Assembly (NCBI GenBank): GCA_002070955.1
Contig: MWEK01000030.1
Span: 1 to 53,630 of the forward strand
Reading direction: 5' to 3'
From: Planctomycetes bacterium ADurb.Bin069
Lineage (GTDB): Bacteria; Planctomycetota; UBA8108; UBA8890; UBA8898
Length of the DNA: 53,630 nt
This document shows, piece after piece, positions 26,387 through 41,305 of this stretch; positions within the stretch are counted from its first letter, which is position 1; each line of letters begins with the position of its first letter. The notes beneath the pieces were generated by a model. The model was not told where the DNA came from and made no database searches. It saw only the letters and a list, made by a program, of their open reading frames with translations. A program made the translations under genes and the position numbers.

Positions 26387-26414
26387 ATTATAGGATTTCC
26401 CCGGCGATTGTCAA
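26387..26414 (-). promoter_or_regulatory. Consensus sigma70-type promoter of the S10 operon
   Basis: On the minus strand a perfect TTGACA (26414-26409), a 16-bp spacer and a perfect TATAAT (26392-26387) are present. It is the closest match to consensus in the window and sits between fusA and rpsJ. Between it and the fusA stop (26415-26540) there is only an imperfect hairpin at 26518-26540 without a T-run. Confidence 0.85.
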
Positions 26415-26540
26415 TAGCCCTTTCCGGGCGAGAAGTCGACACCCGCAGCTTCCACCGCCCGCACCCACGGCATCCCCCCGCCTCCTGGTATCGGCGAGGC
26501 GCGGCCGCGGGCTTGACCAGGGCGCCCGCCGGCGCCCCTG

Positions 26541-28592
<2,052 letters not shown>

Positions 28593-28640
28593 GCCTTCAC
28601 CGCCGCCGGCCCGGGGCGGACGCCAACGACGCCGCGGCGG

Positions 28641-29156
28641 CTACCGCCACGCGAAATGCGCGAAAAGCTTGTTGGCCTCCGCCATCTTGTGGGTGTTCTC
28701 GCGCCACTGGATCGCGGCGCCTTCCTTCCGGTAGGCCGCGGCCAGCTCGTCGGCCAGACGCTCGGCCATGGGCTTGCCCTTCCGGGCGCGGCTCGCCAGG
28801 AGGATCTGGCGGATCGCGAGGCTCTGCTGCCGCTTGGGATTGATCGCCATGGGCACCTGGTACGTCGTGCCGCCCACGCGGCGCGAGCGCACTTCCACTT
28901 CGGGTTTCACGTTGTTCAGCGCCGCGTGAAACACCTTCAGGCCTTCTTCGTCCTTCACTCGTTTTCCAAGGAGGTCAATGGCGCCGTAAACGATTCGCTC
29001 CGCCGTGCTCTTCTTGCCCCGCTCCATGAGGCAATTGACGAACTTCGCGATCACCAGGTCTCCGAATCGGCCGTCGGGAACCAGAAACCGGTCGGTCGAC
29101 TTGAACTTGAACTTGGTCTTCTTCTCGGGCTTCTTCTTGCCGCGCATCACAGCCAT
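28641..29156 (-). CDS. rpsG: Ribosomal protein S7
   Basis: The 171 residues are about 15 longer than E. coli S7 because of a Lys-rich N-terminal extension. Core marks are RFGDLVIAKFVNCLMERGKKSTAERIVYGA, VEVRSRRVGGTTYQVP, and the C-terminal HKMAEANKLFAHFAW. S7 nucleates assembly of the 30S head and contacts E-site tRNA. ATG at 29156 is used; a second ATG three codons later is possible. Confidence 0.97.
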   Translation of the reverse strand: MAVMRGKKKPEKKTKFKFKSTDRFLVPDGRFGDLVIAKFVNCLMERGKKSTAERIVYGAIDLLGKRVKDEEGLKVFHAALNNVKPEVEVRSRRVGGTTYQVPMAINPKRQQSLAIRQILLASRARKGKPMAERLADELAAAYRKEGAAIQWRENTHKMAEANKLFAHFAWR

Positions 29157-29168
29157 GGGTCGGCGCTC

Positions 29169-29537
29169 CTAACCTCGCTTCGCCCCGTACTTCGAACGGC
29201 CCTGCTTGCGCCCCTCCACACCGCTGGAGTCCAGCGTGCCGCGGATGACGTGGTACCTGACGCCGGGCAGGTCGCGCACCTTGCCGCCGCGCACCAGCAC
29301 GATGGAGTGCTCCTGCAGATTGTGCCCCTCGCCGGGAATGTACACCGTGACCTCCTTGCCGTTGGTCAGGCGGACACGGGCGATCTTCCGCAGGGCGGAG
29401 TTCGGCTTCTTCGGCGTCATGGTTCGCACGGACAGGCAGACGCCGCGCTTCTGGGGGCATTTGTCCAGGACGGGGGACTTGCTCTTGCGCGTCACCTTCC
29501 GCCGCCCTTTTCTGACAAGCTGATTGATGGTCGGCAT
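29169..29537 (-). CDS. rpsL: Ribosomal protein S12 with Arg at position 88
   Basis: The 122-residue S12 opens [14 protein letters not shown] and contains [19 protein letters not shown] (Lys43 and Lys44 intact) and [10 protein letters not shown]. The decoding loop reads [13 protein letters not shown], so residue 88 is Arg (codon CGC) rather than the usual Lys. K88R is a known streptomycin-resistance substitution in E. coli and Mycobacterium. S12 monitors codon-anticodon pairing at the A site. It starts 6 bp after the rpoC stop, with no promoter between. Confidence 0.97.
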   Translation of the reverse strand: MPTINQLVRKGRRKVTRKSKSPVLDKCPQKRGVCLSVRTMTPKKPNSALRKIARVRLTNGKEVTVYIPGEGHNLQEHSIVLVRGGKVRDLPGVRYHVIRGTLDSSGVEGRKQGRSKYGAKRG

Positions 29538-29543
29538 GCCGAA

Positions 29544-33671
<4,128 letters not shown>

Positions 33672-33679
33672 GTCAGTCC

Positions 33680-36600
33680 TCACTCTCCCAGGGCCTTCGC
33701 TTCCTTGCGGAGCTCGAGAAAGAGCCCGAGGCCGCGGATCTCGTGGCACAGCACCTCGAAGGAGATGGGCGTGCCCGGATCGAGGGTGTGCATGCCCTTG
33801 ACCATGGACTCGTAGATCTTCGTGCGGCCGTCGACATCGTCGGATTTGACCGTGAGCAGCTCCTGCAGAATGTTGGCGGCGCCGTAGGCTTCCAAGGCCC
33901 AAACCTCCATCTCGCCGAAGCGCTGGCCGCCGAAGCGCGCCTTGCCGCCGAGGGGCTGCTGCGTGATGAGGCTGTAAGGGCCCGTCGCGCGGGCGTGGAT
34001 CTTGTCATCCACCATGTGGTGGAGCTTGAGCATGTACATGTAACCCACCGTGACCTTCTGCTCGAAGGGCTCGCCCGTGCGGCCGTCGTAGAGCGTGACC
34101 TTGCCGCTCTCCGGGAGGCCCGCCTCCTTGAGCACGCTCTTGATGTCCTTCTCCACCGCGCCGTCGAAGACCGGACACACCGCGCGGAACCCGAGCTGCG
34201 ACGCAGCCCAGCCCAACTGCATCTCCAGGATCTGCCCGAGATTCATGCGGCTGGGCACGCCGAGGGGGTTCAGCACGATATCGATGGAGGTGCCGTCCTC
34301 CAGGAACGGCATGTCCTCCTCGGGCACGATGCGCGCCACCACGCCCTTGTTGCCATGCCGGCCCGCGAGCTTGTCGCCCACGGAGAGGTTGCGCTTGGTG
34401 GCCACATAGACTTTGACCATCTCCAGGACGCCCGTCGGCAGCTCATCGCCCCGGTTGATTTTGTTGATGCGGTGGTTCTTGTCATCCTCCAAGGCTTCCA
34501 GCCGCTCGATGTGCCGCCGCAGGCACCCCTGGAACGCCGCGATCTTCTTCTCGGATCGGAGGGACTGCTGGATGGGCTCGAGGGCGAACTTGACGTGCTG
34601 CACGCTGCCCTTCTCGCAGAGCTTCTTCGCGTTGAGCGGCTTGCCGCTGTGCGCGTCCGCCGCCGGTTTCCCCAGCACCCCTTCGAGTTCCGCGAGCAAA
34701 GCGTTGGTGCCTTGCTGGAACTCCTTGCGGAAGTCCTTTTCGATCTCTTCCGCCTCGGTCTTGTCCTGCTGGCGCTCCTCCTCGGAGGCGTGGGCGCGGC
34801 GCGCGAACTTGGCGGTGCCGATGACGAAACCCTCCACGCCCGGCGGCACCTCGAGCGAGTCGTTCTTCACATCCTCGCCGGCGCGGCCGAAGATGGCGTG
34901 CAAGAGCTTCTCCTCCGGCGTGAGCTCGCTCTTGGACTTCGGCACCACCTTCCCCACCAGGATGTCGCCCGGCCCGACGCGGGTCCCGATCCTGACGACG
35001 CCGTCTTCGTCGAGATTGCGGAGCACGCGCTCGGAGACGTTCGGGATCTCGCGGGTGAACTCCTCGCGGCCCAGCTTGGTCTCCCGGATCTCGATCTCGA
35101 AATCGTTGATGTGGACCGAGGCGAAGGTGTCCGTCCTGAGGAGTCGCTCGCTCACGACGATGGCGTCCTCGAAATTGAAGCCGTCCCAGCTCATGAAGGC
35201 GCACAGCACGTTGCGGCCGAGGGCCAGTTCGCCCACCTTCGTGGCCGCGCCGTCCGCGATCACCTGGCCGGCCTTGACATTATCGCCGACCCTGACGCAG
35301 GGCCGCTGGTTGAGGCACGTGCGCTCGTTCAGCCCCTCGAACTTCCGCAGCGTGGTCACACGGTCGTTGACCGCGACCCCGAGGCTGTCCGCCCGGGTGA
35401 CCACGCCGTCCTCCGCGGCCTTGACGACCATGCCGGAGTTGCTCGCGACGGCTTGCTCGACGCCGGTGGTCACGAGGGCGGCCTCGGCCTGGATGAGCGG
35501 CACCGCCTGGCGCATCATGTTCGATCCCATCAGCGCGCGGTTCGCATCGTCGTGCTCCAGGAACGGGATGAGGCTGGCGGACACGCCGACGAGCTGCTTG
35601 GTGCTCACGTCGACGTAGTCGATCTCCTTGGGCTCCACCAGAAGGAAGTCGCCGTTGCGCCGCGCCAGGATCTGCTCGCCCACGATCCGACCCCTCGCGT
35701 CCAGGACGGTATCCGCCGGCGCGATGGTCCGGTTCTCCTCCTCGTCGGCGCGCAGGTATTTGACCTCTTCGAGCACCTTGCCGTTCTTCACGCAGCGGTA
35801 CGGCGTGATGAGGAACCCGTACTCGTCGATGGCCGCGTACGTCCCCAGGCTGGAGATCAGGCCGATGTTCGTGCCTTCCGGCGTCTCGATGGGGCAGATA
35901 CGCCCGTAGTGCGAGATGTGCACATCGCGCACCTCGAAGCCCGCGCGCTTGCGGTTGAGGCCGCCCGGCCCCAGCGCGCTCAGACGCCGCTCGTGCGTGA
36001 GCTGCGCCAGCGGGTTGGTCTGGTCCACGACCTGGGACAGCTCGCCGCGGGCGAAGAAGAACTCGATGGCCGACGACACGGTCTTGGAGTTGATGATCGC
36101 CCGCGGCGTGAGCTTCTCCTTGTCCGCCGCCAGGCTCATGCGCTCCTGGACGGTGCGCTTGAGCTTGAGGAACCCCTTGCGGAACTCCTCGGCCGCCAAT
36201 TCCTCGATGGTCCTGACCCGGCGATTGCCCAGGTGGTCGATGTCGTCGACCAGGGCCTCCTTGCCCGAATCCCGCAGGTCCAGAATGTACCTGATCGAGT
36301 TGATCAGGTCCTCCTTGTTCAGCGTCATCTCGGTCTCGGGCACCTGCTGTCCGAACTTGCGGTTGATCCGAAACCGCCCGACGCGCCCCAAGCGGTACTT
36401 GTTGGGGTTGTAGAACTTCTCGTAGAAGAGCTCCTTGGCTTTCGCGAGCTGCGGCGGGTTGCCGGGACGCAGGCGCTGGTAGATGCGGATCAGGGCCTCC
36501 TCGTGGCTCCGCGCCGGATCCTCCTTGAGCGTGTTGAGGACCAGAGCGTCCTGCCCCTCGAGGATGACGCGCACGATCTGATCGCCCGGCTTGCGGTCCT

Positions 36601-37393
36601 TGAGCAGGTTCTTCAGGAAGCTCTCGGTAATCACCTCGCCCGTGGCGAGCAGCACCTCGCCCGTCTCCGGATCGTTGATGTCGTGGCCCGCGATCTGGCC
36701 CTTGAGGCGCTTGAGCGCCGTGGCCGCGCTCAGCTTCACGTCCACGGTTTTGTAGAAGAGCTTGATGATCTCCTCGTCGGTGCTGTACTCATCCGCCATC
36801 GCCCTGAGCAGCGTGGTCGCGGCGAAGCGGCCGCTCTGGTCGATCCTCACCACGAGGGTGTCCTTCTTCGTGACGTTGACCTCGATCCAGGATCCGCGCT
36901 CGGGGATGATGCGGCAGCAGTGCAGGTGCTTTTCGCTGGCGTGGAACTCCTCGGTGAAATCCACGCCGGGCGAGCGGTGAAGCTGGCTCACGATGACGCG
37001 CTCGGCGCCGTTCACCACGAACTCCCCGCCGCCGATCATGAGGGGAATCTCGCCGAGGTAGACCTCCTCCTCGACGGGCTGCTCCTTCTCCAGGCGCACC
37101 CGGATCTTGAAGGGCGTGCCGTAGCTCAACTGCAGCTTGCGGCACTCATCGGGGCTGTACCGCGGCCGGCTCAGTTCGTAGCCGATGTACTCCAGCGACA
37201 ACTTGCCGTCGTAGCTCTTGATCGGGAAGATCTCGCGGAGGATGGACTCCAGGCCGAAGTTCTCCCGCTCGGCATAGTGGATGTCGCGCTGGAGAAATCG
37301 CTCCCACGCCTTCACCTGCAGGTCCATCAGGCTGGGAAGCGCGATGGCATCGCGCACCTTCCCGTATGTCCGAATCCGAATGGCGTCCGTCAT
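33680..37393 (-). CDS. rpoB: RNA polymerase beta subunit
   Basis: The product has 1237 residues. The rifampicin-pocket region (about 450-480) reads [19 protein letters not shown] and then LSALGPGGL, keeping the residues equivalent to E. coli Q513, D516, H526, R529 and S531. The C-terminal [24 protein letters not shown] block is intact. ATG at 37393 has only a weak Shine-Dalgarno. It is separated from rplL by a 339-bp non-coding spacer containing a terminator-like hairpin, consistent with attenuation between rplL and rpoB. Confidence 0.98.
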   Translation of the reverse strand: MTDAIRIRTYGKVRDAIALPSLMDLQVKAWERFLQRDIHYAERENFGLESILREIFPIKSYDGKLSLEYIGYELSRPRYSPDECRKLQLSYGTPFKIRVRLEKEQPVEEEVYLGEIPLMIGGGEFVVNGAERVIVSQLHRSPGVDFTEEFHASEKHLHCCRIIPERGSWIEVNVTKKDTLVVRIDQSGRFAATTLLRAMADEYSTDEEIIKLFYKTVDVKLSAATALKRLKGQIAGHDINDPETGEVLLATGEVITESFLKNLLKDRKPGDQIVRVILEGQDALVLNTLKEDPARSHEEALIRIYQRLRPGNPPQLAKAKELFYEKFYNPNKYRLGRVGRFRINRKFGQQVPETEMTLNKEDLINSIRYILDLRDSGKEALVDDIDHLGNRRVRTIEELAAEEFRKGFLKLKRTVQERMSLAADKEKLTPRAIINSKTVSSAIEFFFARGELSQVVDQTNPLAQLTHERRLSALGPGGLNRKRAGFEVRDVHISHYGRICPIETPEGTNIGLISSLGTYAAIDEYGFLITPYRCVKNGKVLEEVKYLRADEEENRTIAPADTVLDARGRIVGEQILARRNGDFLLVEPKEIDYVDVSTKQLVGVSASLIPFLEHDDANRALMGSNMMRQAVPLIQAEAALVTTGVEQAVASNSGMVVKAAEDGVVTRADSLGVAVNDRVTTLRKFEGLNERTCLNQRPCVRVGDNVKAGQVIADGAATKVGELALGRNVLCAFMSWDGFNFEDAIVVSERLLRTDTFASVHINDFEIEIRETKLGREEFTREIPNVSERVLRNLDEDGVVRIGTRVGPGDILVGKVVPKSKSELTPEEKLLHAIFGRAGEDVKNDSLEVPPGVEGFVIGTAKFARRAHASEEERQQDKTEAEEIEKDFRKEFQQGTNALLAELEGVLGKPAADAHSGKPLNAKKLCEKGSVQHVKFALEPIQQSLRSEKKIAAFQGCLRRHIERLEALEDDKNHRINKINRGDELPTGVLEMVKVYVATKRNLSVGDKLAGRHGNKGVVARIVPEEDMPFLEDGTSIDIVLNPLGVPSRMNLGQILEMQLGWAASQLGFRAVCPVFDGAVEKDIKSVLKEAGLPESGKVTLYDGRTGEPFEQKVTVGYMYMLKLHHMVDDKIHARATGPYSLITQQPLGGKARFGGQRFGEMEVWALEAYGAANILQELLTVKSDDVDGRTKIYESMVKGMHTLDPGTPISFEVLCHEIRGLGLFLELRKEAKALGE

Positions 37394-37732
37394 GGTCTCA
37401 GGCTTCCCGCTTCGCGCCTAGGCGCGACCCGCGCCGCCGGCGCGAGCCGCAACACCGCTTCCTTGGTTCTCACGCCGCGGGCGCCGCCCGGGATCGCCCC
37501 CGCGGCCCGTGCCCCTTCCCGGACCGGAGGCGCGCTCACACCGGGAGTCGGGACACGCGAGGCCCGGGCATCCGGGCGGCCGGAAGAATGCGGCGCCATC
37601 AAAAACGCGGGGCGCACCACGCCCCTCTTCGGTCCGCGGCGCGGACATGCGCCGCGGCCGCTCCGCAACAAGCGCTCATTCCGGCGGTCCGCAACGGGAT
37701 GGGCTGCCGAATCTGCCGCCGCTTTGAACACG
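37394..37732 (-). other. rplL-rpoB spacer with hairpins
   Basis: No gene is present in these 339 bp. It holds a terminator-like element (37601-37625) and, upstream of it on the minus strand, a perfect 9-bp hairpin (37634-37657, 6-nt loop). The rest is very GC-rich with no recognisable promoter. The arrangement resembles the attenuator and RNase III-processing region known between rplL and rpoB in E. coli; the similarity is positional, not in sequence. Confidence 0.5.
37601..37625 (-). terminator. Terminator-like attenuator between rplL and rpoB
   Basis: On the minus strand a 6-bp GC stem (37625-37620 with 37614-37609, 5-nt loop) is followed by GCG and five T residues (37605-37601). Because rpoB has no clear promoter of its own, partial readthrough is expected. 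The stem is short, so strength is uncertain. Confidence 0.55.
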
Positions 37733-38143
37733 CTACTTGAGCTCGATTTCCACTCCCACCGGCGCCAGCAACTCCTTGATCTTATCCACCTCTTCCTTGG
37801 TGGCTCCCTCCTTGATGGGCTTGGGAAGGCTCTCGACGAGGGCCTTGGCTTCCTTCAGTCCGAGGTTCGTAAGCTGGCGCACGGCCTTGATGCACTGGAT
37901 CTTGTCGCCGCTGTAGCTCTTCAGAATCACGTCAAAGCTGGTCTTCACCTCCGCTTCGGGCGCCGCCGCCGCGGTTGCGCCGGCGGCGGCCGCGACCGCG
38001 ATCGGAGCGGCCGAGACGCCGAACTCGCTCTCCAGCCCCTTCACCAGCTCGACGAGTTCGAACACTCTGAACTGTTTGACCGCCTCGATGATCTGCGCGA
38101 CCTTTTCGGATTTGGCCGCGGTTGCCTGGGCTTGTTCCGACAT
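37733..38143 (-). CDS. rplL: Ribosomal protein L7/L12
   Basis: The 136-residue stalk protein has an N-terminal dimerisation helix region (FELVELVKGLESEFGVSA), an Ala-rich hinge (about 50-65) and a C-terminal factor-binding domain with TNLGLKEAKALVESLPKPIKEG. It recruits EF-Tu, EF-G and IF2 to the ribosome. An N-terminal addition of about 10 residues precedes the helix. The Shine-Dalgarno GAGGAGG lies 5 nt before the ATG. It follows rplJ by 81 bp. Confidence 0.98.
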   Translation of the reverse strand: MSEQAQATAAKSEKVAQIIEAVKQFRVFELVELVKGLESEFGVSAAPIAVAAAAGATAAAAPEAEVKTSFDVILKSYSGDKIQCIKAVRQLTNLGLKEAKALVESLPKPIKEGATKEEVDKIKELLAPVGVEIELK

Positions 38144-38224
38144 GTGACCTCCTCAGAAGCGCTCCACCGCTGGGCACCGCCGCGCCGGCGAACTCCCGCC
38201 GGGGGATCCTCCGCGTGAAGACTC

Positions 38225-38761
38225 CTATTCTTTCTTCGTGTCCTTGATCGCCTGCAGCGCGCACACCAGGCCGCGCATCAGGCCGCTGAGCACGCCCACG
38301 AGCCCGCGCAGCGGGCTCGCCATACCGCCGGCCACCTGGGCCAGCAGCACTGGAACGGGCGGGATCTTCGCCAGATCGGCGACATCCTGCGCCCCGATGA
38401 CGCGCCGATCGAAAAGCCCGCCCTTGATGACCGGGTTCTTGTGATCCTTGCACCAATTGACAAGCAGCGCCGCCGCGGTGACCGCGCCGTCGCCGCCGAA
38501 CACCACGGCGGTCGGGCCCTTGAGCACCGCCGCCAGGGCATCATCGGCGGCGAGGGTTTCCGACGCCGCCTCGGCCAGCGCACGGCGGTACAACCGGTTC
38601 GGCACGACGTTCATCTGCACGCCCTTGGCGCGCAGTAGGCGCCGGAGCGCATCGGCGTCCTTGGCCGCCAGCCCGCGGAAATCGACGAGCACGCAGCTCT
38701 CGGCGTCGGGGGCCCACTGCTTGATCTCCTCCACTATCAACGTGCGCAGCGCTTTTGCCAT
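38225..38761 (-). CDS. rplJ: Ribosomal protein L10
   Basis: The 178-residue L10 has the N-terminal rRNA-binding domain (SCVLVDFRGLAAKDADALRRLL, NRLYRRAL) and a C-terminal helix that binds L12 dimers. It forms the base of the L12 stalk. The gene begins only 10 bp after the rplA stop, so there is no room for the long L10-binding leader found upstream of rplJ in E. coli. Confidence 0.97.
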   Translation of the reverse strand: MAKALRTLIVEEIKQWAPDAESCVLVDFRGLAAKDADALRRLLRAKGVQMNVVPNRLYRRALAEAASETLAADDALAAVLKGPTAVVFGGDGAVTAAALLVNWCKDHKNPVIKGGLFDRRVIGAQDVADLAKIPPVPVLLAQVAGGMASPLRGLVGVLSGLMRGLVCALQAIKDTKKE

Positions 38762-38771
38762 GGTCGCCTCC

Positions 38772-39452
38772 CTACACCGCGAGCTTCACGCTCGGGCTCA
38801 TGGTGCTGGACAAGTAGGCGGCCTGGATAAAGAGCCCCTTGACGCCGCCGGGCCGCATGGTCTGCACATGCTCCAGCATCGCGGTGATGTTCTCCGCAAG
38901 CTGCGCCTCCCCGAAGGACCGCTTGCCCACGGGCACCTGCACGTTGCCGCCCTTGTCGTTGCGAAACTCGATCTTGCCGGCGCGGAACTCGCGCACGGCC
39001 CGGGCCACGTCCTCGGTCACGGTGCCTGACTTGGGCGATGGCATCTTGCCCTGAGGCCCGAGCACCTTTCCCAGCCGGCCGACGTGCTTCATCATCTGGG
39101 GATGGGCGACGGCGACGTCGAACTCCATCCAGCCGTCCAGGATCTTCTTGACCAGTTCGGCGGACCCGACCTCGACCGCGCCGGCCTCAGCCGCCTTCTG
39201 GGCGTCTTCGCCTTCGGCGAAGGCGATCACCCGGGCGCTGCGCCCGATGCCGTGGGGCAGGCTGAAGGACCCGCGCACGTTCTGCGTCGACTGCTTGGAG
39301 TCGATATTGAGCCGCAGGACCAATTCGACCGTCTCGTCGAACTTGGTCTTCGCGAAGCTCTTCACCATCTTGACCGCTTCCGGCACCGGCACCGCTTGCG
39401 CCGCCGGGCGCCGCTCGGCCGCGGCGCGGTAACGCTTGCTTCTCGTCGCCAT
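38772..39452 (-). CDS. rplA: Ribosomal protein L1
   Basis: The product has 226 residues. ATG at 39452 is chosen over a TTG four codons upstream because GAGG lies 6 nt before it and overlaps the rplK stop. Marks are KFDETVELVLRLNIDSKQSTQNVRGSFSLPHG (two parts), GRLGKVLGPQGKMPSPKSGTV and the terminal LSSTMSPSVKL. L1 moves with the E-site stalk and in E. coli represses its own operon. Confidence 0.97.
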   Translation of the reverse strand: MATRSKRYRAAAERRPAAQAVPVPEAVKMVKSFAKTKFDETVELVLRLNIDSKQSTQNVRGSFSLPHGIGRSARVIAFAEGEDAQKAAEAGAVEVGSAELVKKILDGWMEFDVAVAHPQMMKHVGRLGKVLGPQGKMPSPKSGTVTEDVARAVREFRAGKIEFRNDKGGNVQVPVGKRSFGEAQLAENITAMLEHVQTMRPGGVKGLFIQAAYLSSTMSPSVKLAV

Positions 39453-39460
39453 ACCCGTCC

Positions 39461-39886
39461 TCAATCCGTAATTGCGATGCCCATGCTGCGCGCGGTGCCC
39501 TCGAGGATCCGCATCGCCGCCCCCACGTCCCCGGCGTTCATGTCTTCCATCTTTTCCCTGGCGATGGCTTCCAGAGCCTTGCGGTTCACGCTGCCGACGA
39601 TCTCGCGCGACGCCGTTCCAGTGCCCTTGGCCACCGACGCGGCCTTCTTCAGGAGCACCGTCGCGGGCGGCTTGCGCACGATGAAATCGAAGGTGCGGTC
39701 GGCGTACACGTTGATTTCAACGGGGAGGATCGTGCCCTGCGCCGCCCCGGTCTGCGCGTTGAACTTTTGGACGAACTCGCCAATGTTCACCCCGTGCTGC
39801 CCCAACGCGGGCCCCACCGGCGGGGCGGGAGTCGCCTGACCGCCGGGGATCTGCAGCTTCACCTTGGCCTTTAACTGTTTTCCCAT
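39461..39886 (-). CDS. rplK: Ribosomal protein L11
   Basis: The 141 residues are the standard L11 length. Marks are VKLQIPGGQATPAPPVGPALGQHGVNI (two parts) with the flexible proline helix, and a C-terminal rRNA-binding domain. L11 is part of the GTPase-associated centre and needed for RelA activation. It lies 22 bp after nusG, leaving no long leader. Confidence 0.98.
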   Translation of the reverse strand: MGKQLKAKVKLQIPGGQATPAPPVGPALGQHGVNIGEFVQKFNAQTGAAQGTILPVEINVYADRTFDFIVRKPPATVLLKKAASVAKGTGTASREIVGSVNRKALEAIAREKMEDMNAGDVGAAMRILEGTARSMGIAITD

Positions 39887-39908
39887 GACCTGTCACCGCT
39901 CTGTCGGG

Positions 39909-40439
39909 TCAAATTCGCTCCACCTGCCAATACTCGAGCTCAACCGGAGTCGCGCGGCTGAAGATATTCACGATGACCTTCACGACGCCCTTCTCGGGAA
40001 AAACCTCGTCCACGATGGCGTCGAAATTCTCGAAGGGCCCTTCCTTGATCTTGACGTGCTGGCCCTTCTCGAGCTCGATCTTGACGACGGGCGCCTCCTC
40101 TTTCTCCTGCTGCCCCTGCAGGATGCGCGCGACTTCCTCGCGCTGCATCGGCACGGGGCGGCCGTAGGCGCCCACGAAGTCGCCGATGCCCGGCGTGTCG
40201 CGGATCATGAACCAGACCTCGTCGGTCAGCTCCATCTCCACGAGGACGTAGCCGGGGTACAGCTTCCGTTCCTTGACGCGCTTGCGGCCGCTCTTGATCT
40301 CGGTCACGTTCTCGGTGGGCACGAGGATGCTCGCCACCTTCTCTTCGAGGCCCGCAAGCTGGATCCGGCGCCCCAAAGCATTGCGCACCGTGTTCTCGCG
40401 CCCGCTTTGAACCCTGAGAACGTACCACTCGTGTGCCAT
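39909..40439 (-). CDS. nusG: Transcription termination/antitermination factor NusG
   Basis: The 176 residues form the NGN domain (1-115, starting WYVLRVQSGRENTVRNAL, with PGYVLVEMELTDEVW and the DTPGIGDFVG turn) and a KOW domain (about 124-172, GQHVKIKEGPFENFDAIVDEV). NusG binds the beta' clamp helices and couples RNA polymerase to S10 or Rho. It lies between secE (3 bp) and rplK, the canonical order. Confidence 0.97.
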   Translation of the reverse strand: MAHEWYVLRVQSGRENTVRNALGRRIQLAGLEEKVASILVPTENVTEIKSGRKRVKERKLYPGYVLVEMELTDEVWFMIRDTPGIGDFVGAYGRPVPMQREEVARILQGQQEKEEAPVVKIELEKGQHVKIKEGPFENFDAIVDEVFPEKGVVKVIVNIFSRATPVELEYWQVERI

Positions 40440-40442
40440 CGC

Positions 40443-40901
40443 TCAGAACATCCCCGCGAAGGTCTTGTACACCCAGTTGCGCAACACCGTCGTGAAGAAG
40501 GAGTCGCACAAGAGCACGTAAACCGCGATGAGCACCGCCGTGAACACGACCACCGTCGAAGCGTTGACCAGCTCCTTGCGGGTGGGCCACGTGACGCGCG
40601 TCGTGAGCTCGTTCTCGGTCTCCACCAGGAAGTCCACGAACTTCGGGTGGTTGTAGGCCCACACGCCGAAACCCAGGAAGCCGATGAGCAGGACCGCCAC
40701 GGGGATCAGGCGCGTGTCCAGCACCCAGCCGAGGAACGGCACGGTCACACGGTGATCGAAGAAGCCCCAGAACGCCCCCTGCTCCATCAGGAGCCAGTCG
40801 CGGACGCGGAATCCCGCGTAAATGGCCACCACGAACACCGTGCTCGCCATGACCCCGCGGGCCCAGATCCCTTGGCCTTCCTTGTAGACCGTGTATGCCA
40901 T
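40443..40901 (-). CDS. secE: Protein translocase subunit SecE, long three-helix form
   Basis: The product has 152 residues. ATG at 40901 is chosen; the longer open frame runs through the tRNA-Trp gene. The C-terminal SecE core is clear: the amphipathic ENELTTRVTWPTRKELVNAS helix followed by the conserved transmembrane segment. Two further hydrophobic helices precede it (about 16-38 and 65-88), as in E. coli SecE, whereas most bacteria have a single-helix SecE of about 60 residues. It clamps SecY, encoded at 16073-17428. Confidence 0.93.
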   Translation of the reverse strand: MAYTVYKEGQGIWARGVMASTVFVVAIYAGFRVRDWLLMEQGAFWGFFDHRVTVPFLGWVLDTRLIPVAVLLIGFLGFGVWAYNHPKFVDFLVETENELTTRVTWPTRKELVNASTVVVFTAVLIAVYVLLCDSFFTTVLRNWVYKTFAGMF

Positions 40902-40963
40902 GGAAAAGTCGTCTCCCTCTTTCCAAGCCGACCGCCGCCGCGCCTCCGGAGAAGCTTCGAAAT

Positions 40964-41040
40964 TGGCAGGCCAGGAGGGATTCGAACCCCCAACCACCGG
41001 ATTTGGAGTCCGGTGCTCTGCCAATTGGAGCTACTGGCCT
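40964..41040 (-). tRNA. tRNA-Trp (anticodon CCA)
   Basis: The cloverleaf on the minus strand has acceptor AGGCCAG pairing with CTGGCCT, anticodon stem CCGGA/TCCGG with loop CTCCAAA (anticodon CCA) and T-loop GTTCGAATC. The 3' CCA is encoded (40964-40966). It lies between rpmG and secE, a common location. Confidence 0.97.
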
Positions 41041-41096
41041 GCTTCATTGACTCACATAGGCGTCGTTCCTGCTCTTTTCACCCCGCCCGCAGGCGC

Positions 41097-41270
41097 TCAC
41101 TTTCTCCGCTCGACGTGCTTCTTGTGGGCGCGGCACACCTGGCAGAACTTACGCAGCTCGAGGCGCGGCGCTCCGCCCTTCACGCGCCGGCTGGTCCGGT
41201 AGTTGCGGCTGTTGCACTCGGCGCACTCCATCGTGACGTACTCGCGAGCAGCGCCTTTCTTCTTCGCCAT
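41097..41270 (-). CDS. rpmG: Ribosomal protein L33 (four-cysteine form)
   Basis: The product has 57 residues. ATG at 41270 begins MAKKKGAAREYVTMEC. Cys pairs C16-x2-C19 and C43-x2-C46 form a zinc ribbon, and the RNYRTSRRV and KFCQVCRAHKKHVE segments are typical. It lies 35 bp after tuf and 56 bp before tRNA-Trp, the usual tuf-rpmG-tRNA-Trp-secE arrangement. Confidence 0.95.
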   Translation of the reverse strand: MAKKKGAAREYVTMECAECNSRNYRTSRRVKGGAPRLELRKFCQVCRAHKKHVERRK

Positions 41271-41305
41271 CGTCGTCCTCCGCGCGCGTGCGGCGCCCGC
41301 CCGTC

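Noticed and set aside
26518..26540. Hairpin directly after fusA as a terminator
   Set aside because: The stem has a bulge and there is no T-run; readthrough into the S10 operon seems likely, so it was not listed as a terminator.
35960..36060. Possible rifampicin-resistance changes in RpoB
   Set aside because: Residues equivalent to Q513, D516, H526, R529 and S531 are unchanged; the other differences are common in sensitive bacteria.
33743..38218. A 1491-codon plus-strand open frame antisense to rpoB, rplL and the start of rplJ region
   Set aside because: It mirrors conserved minus-strand genes codon for codon, has no ribosome site and is typical of long antisense frames in GC-rich DNA.
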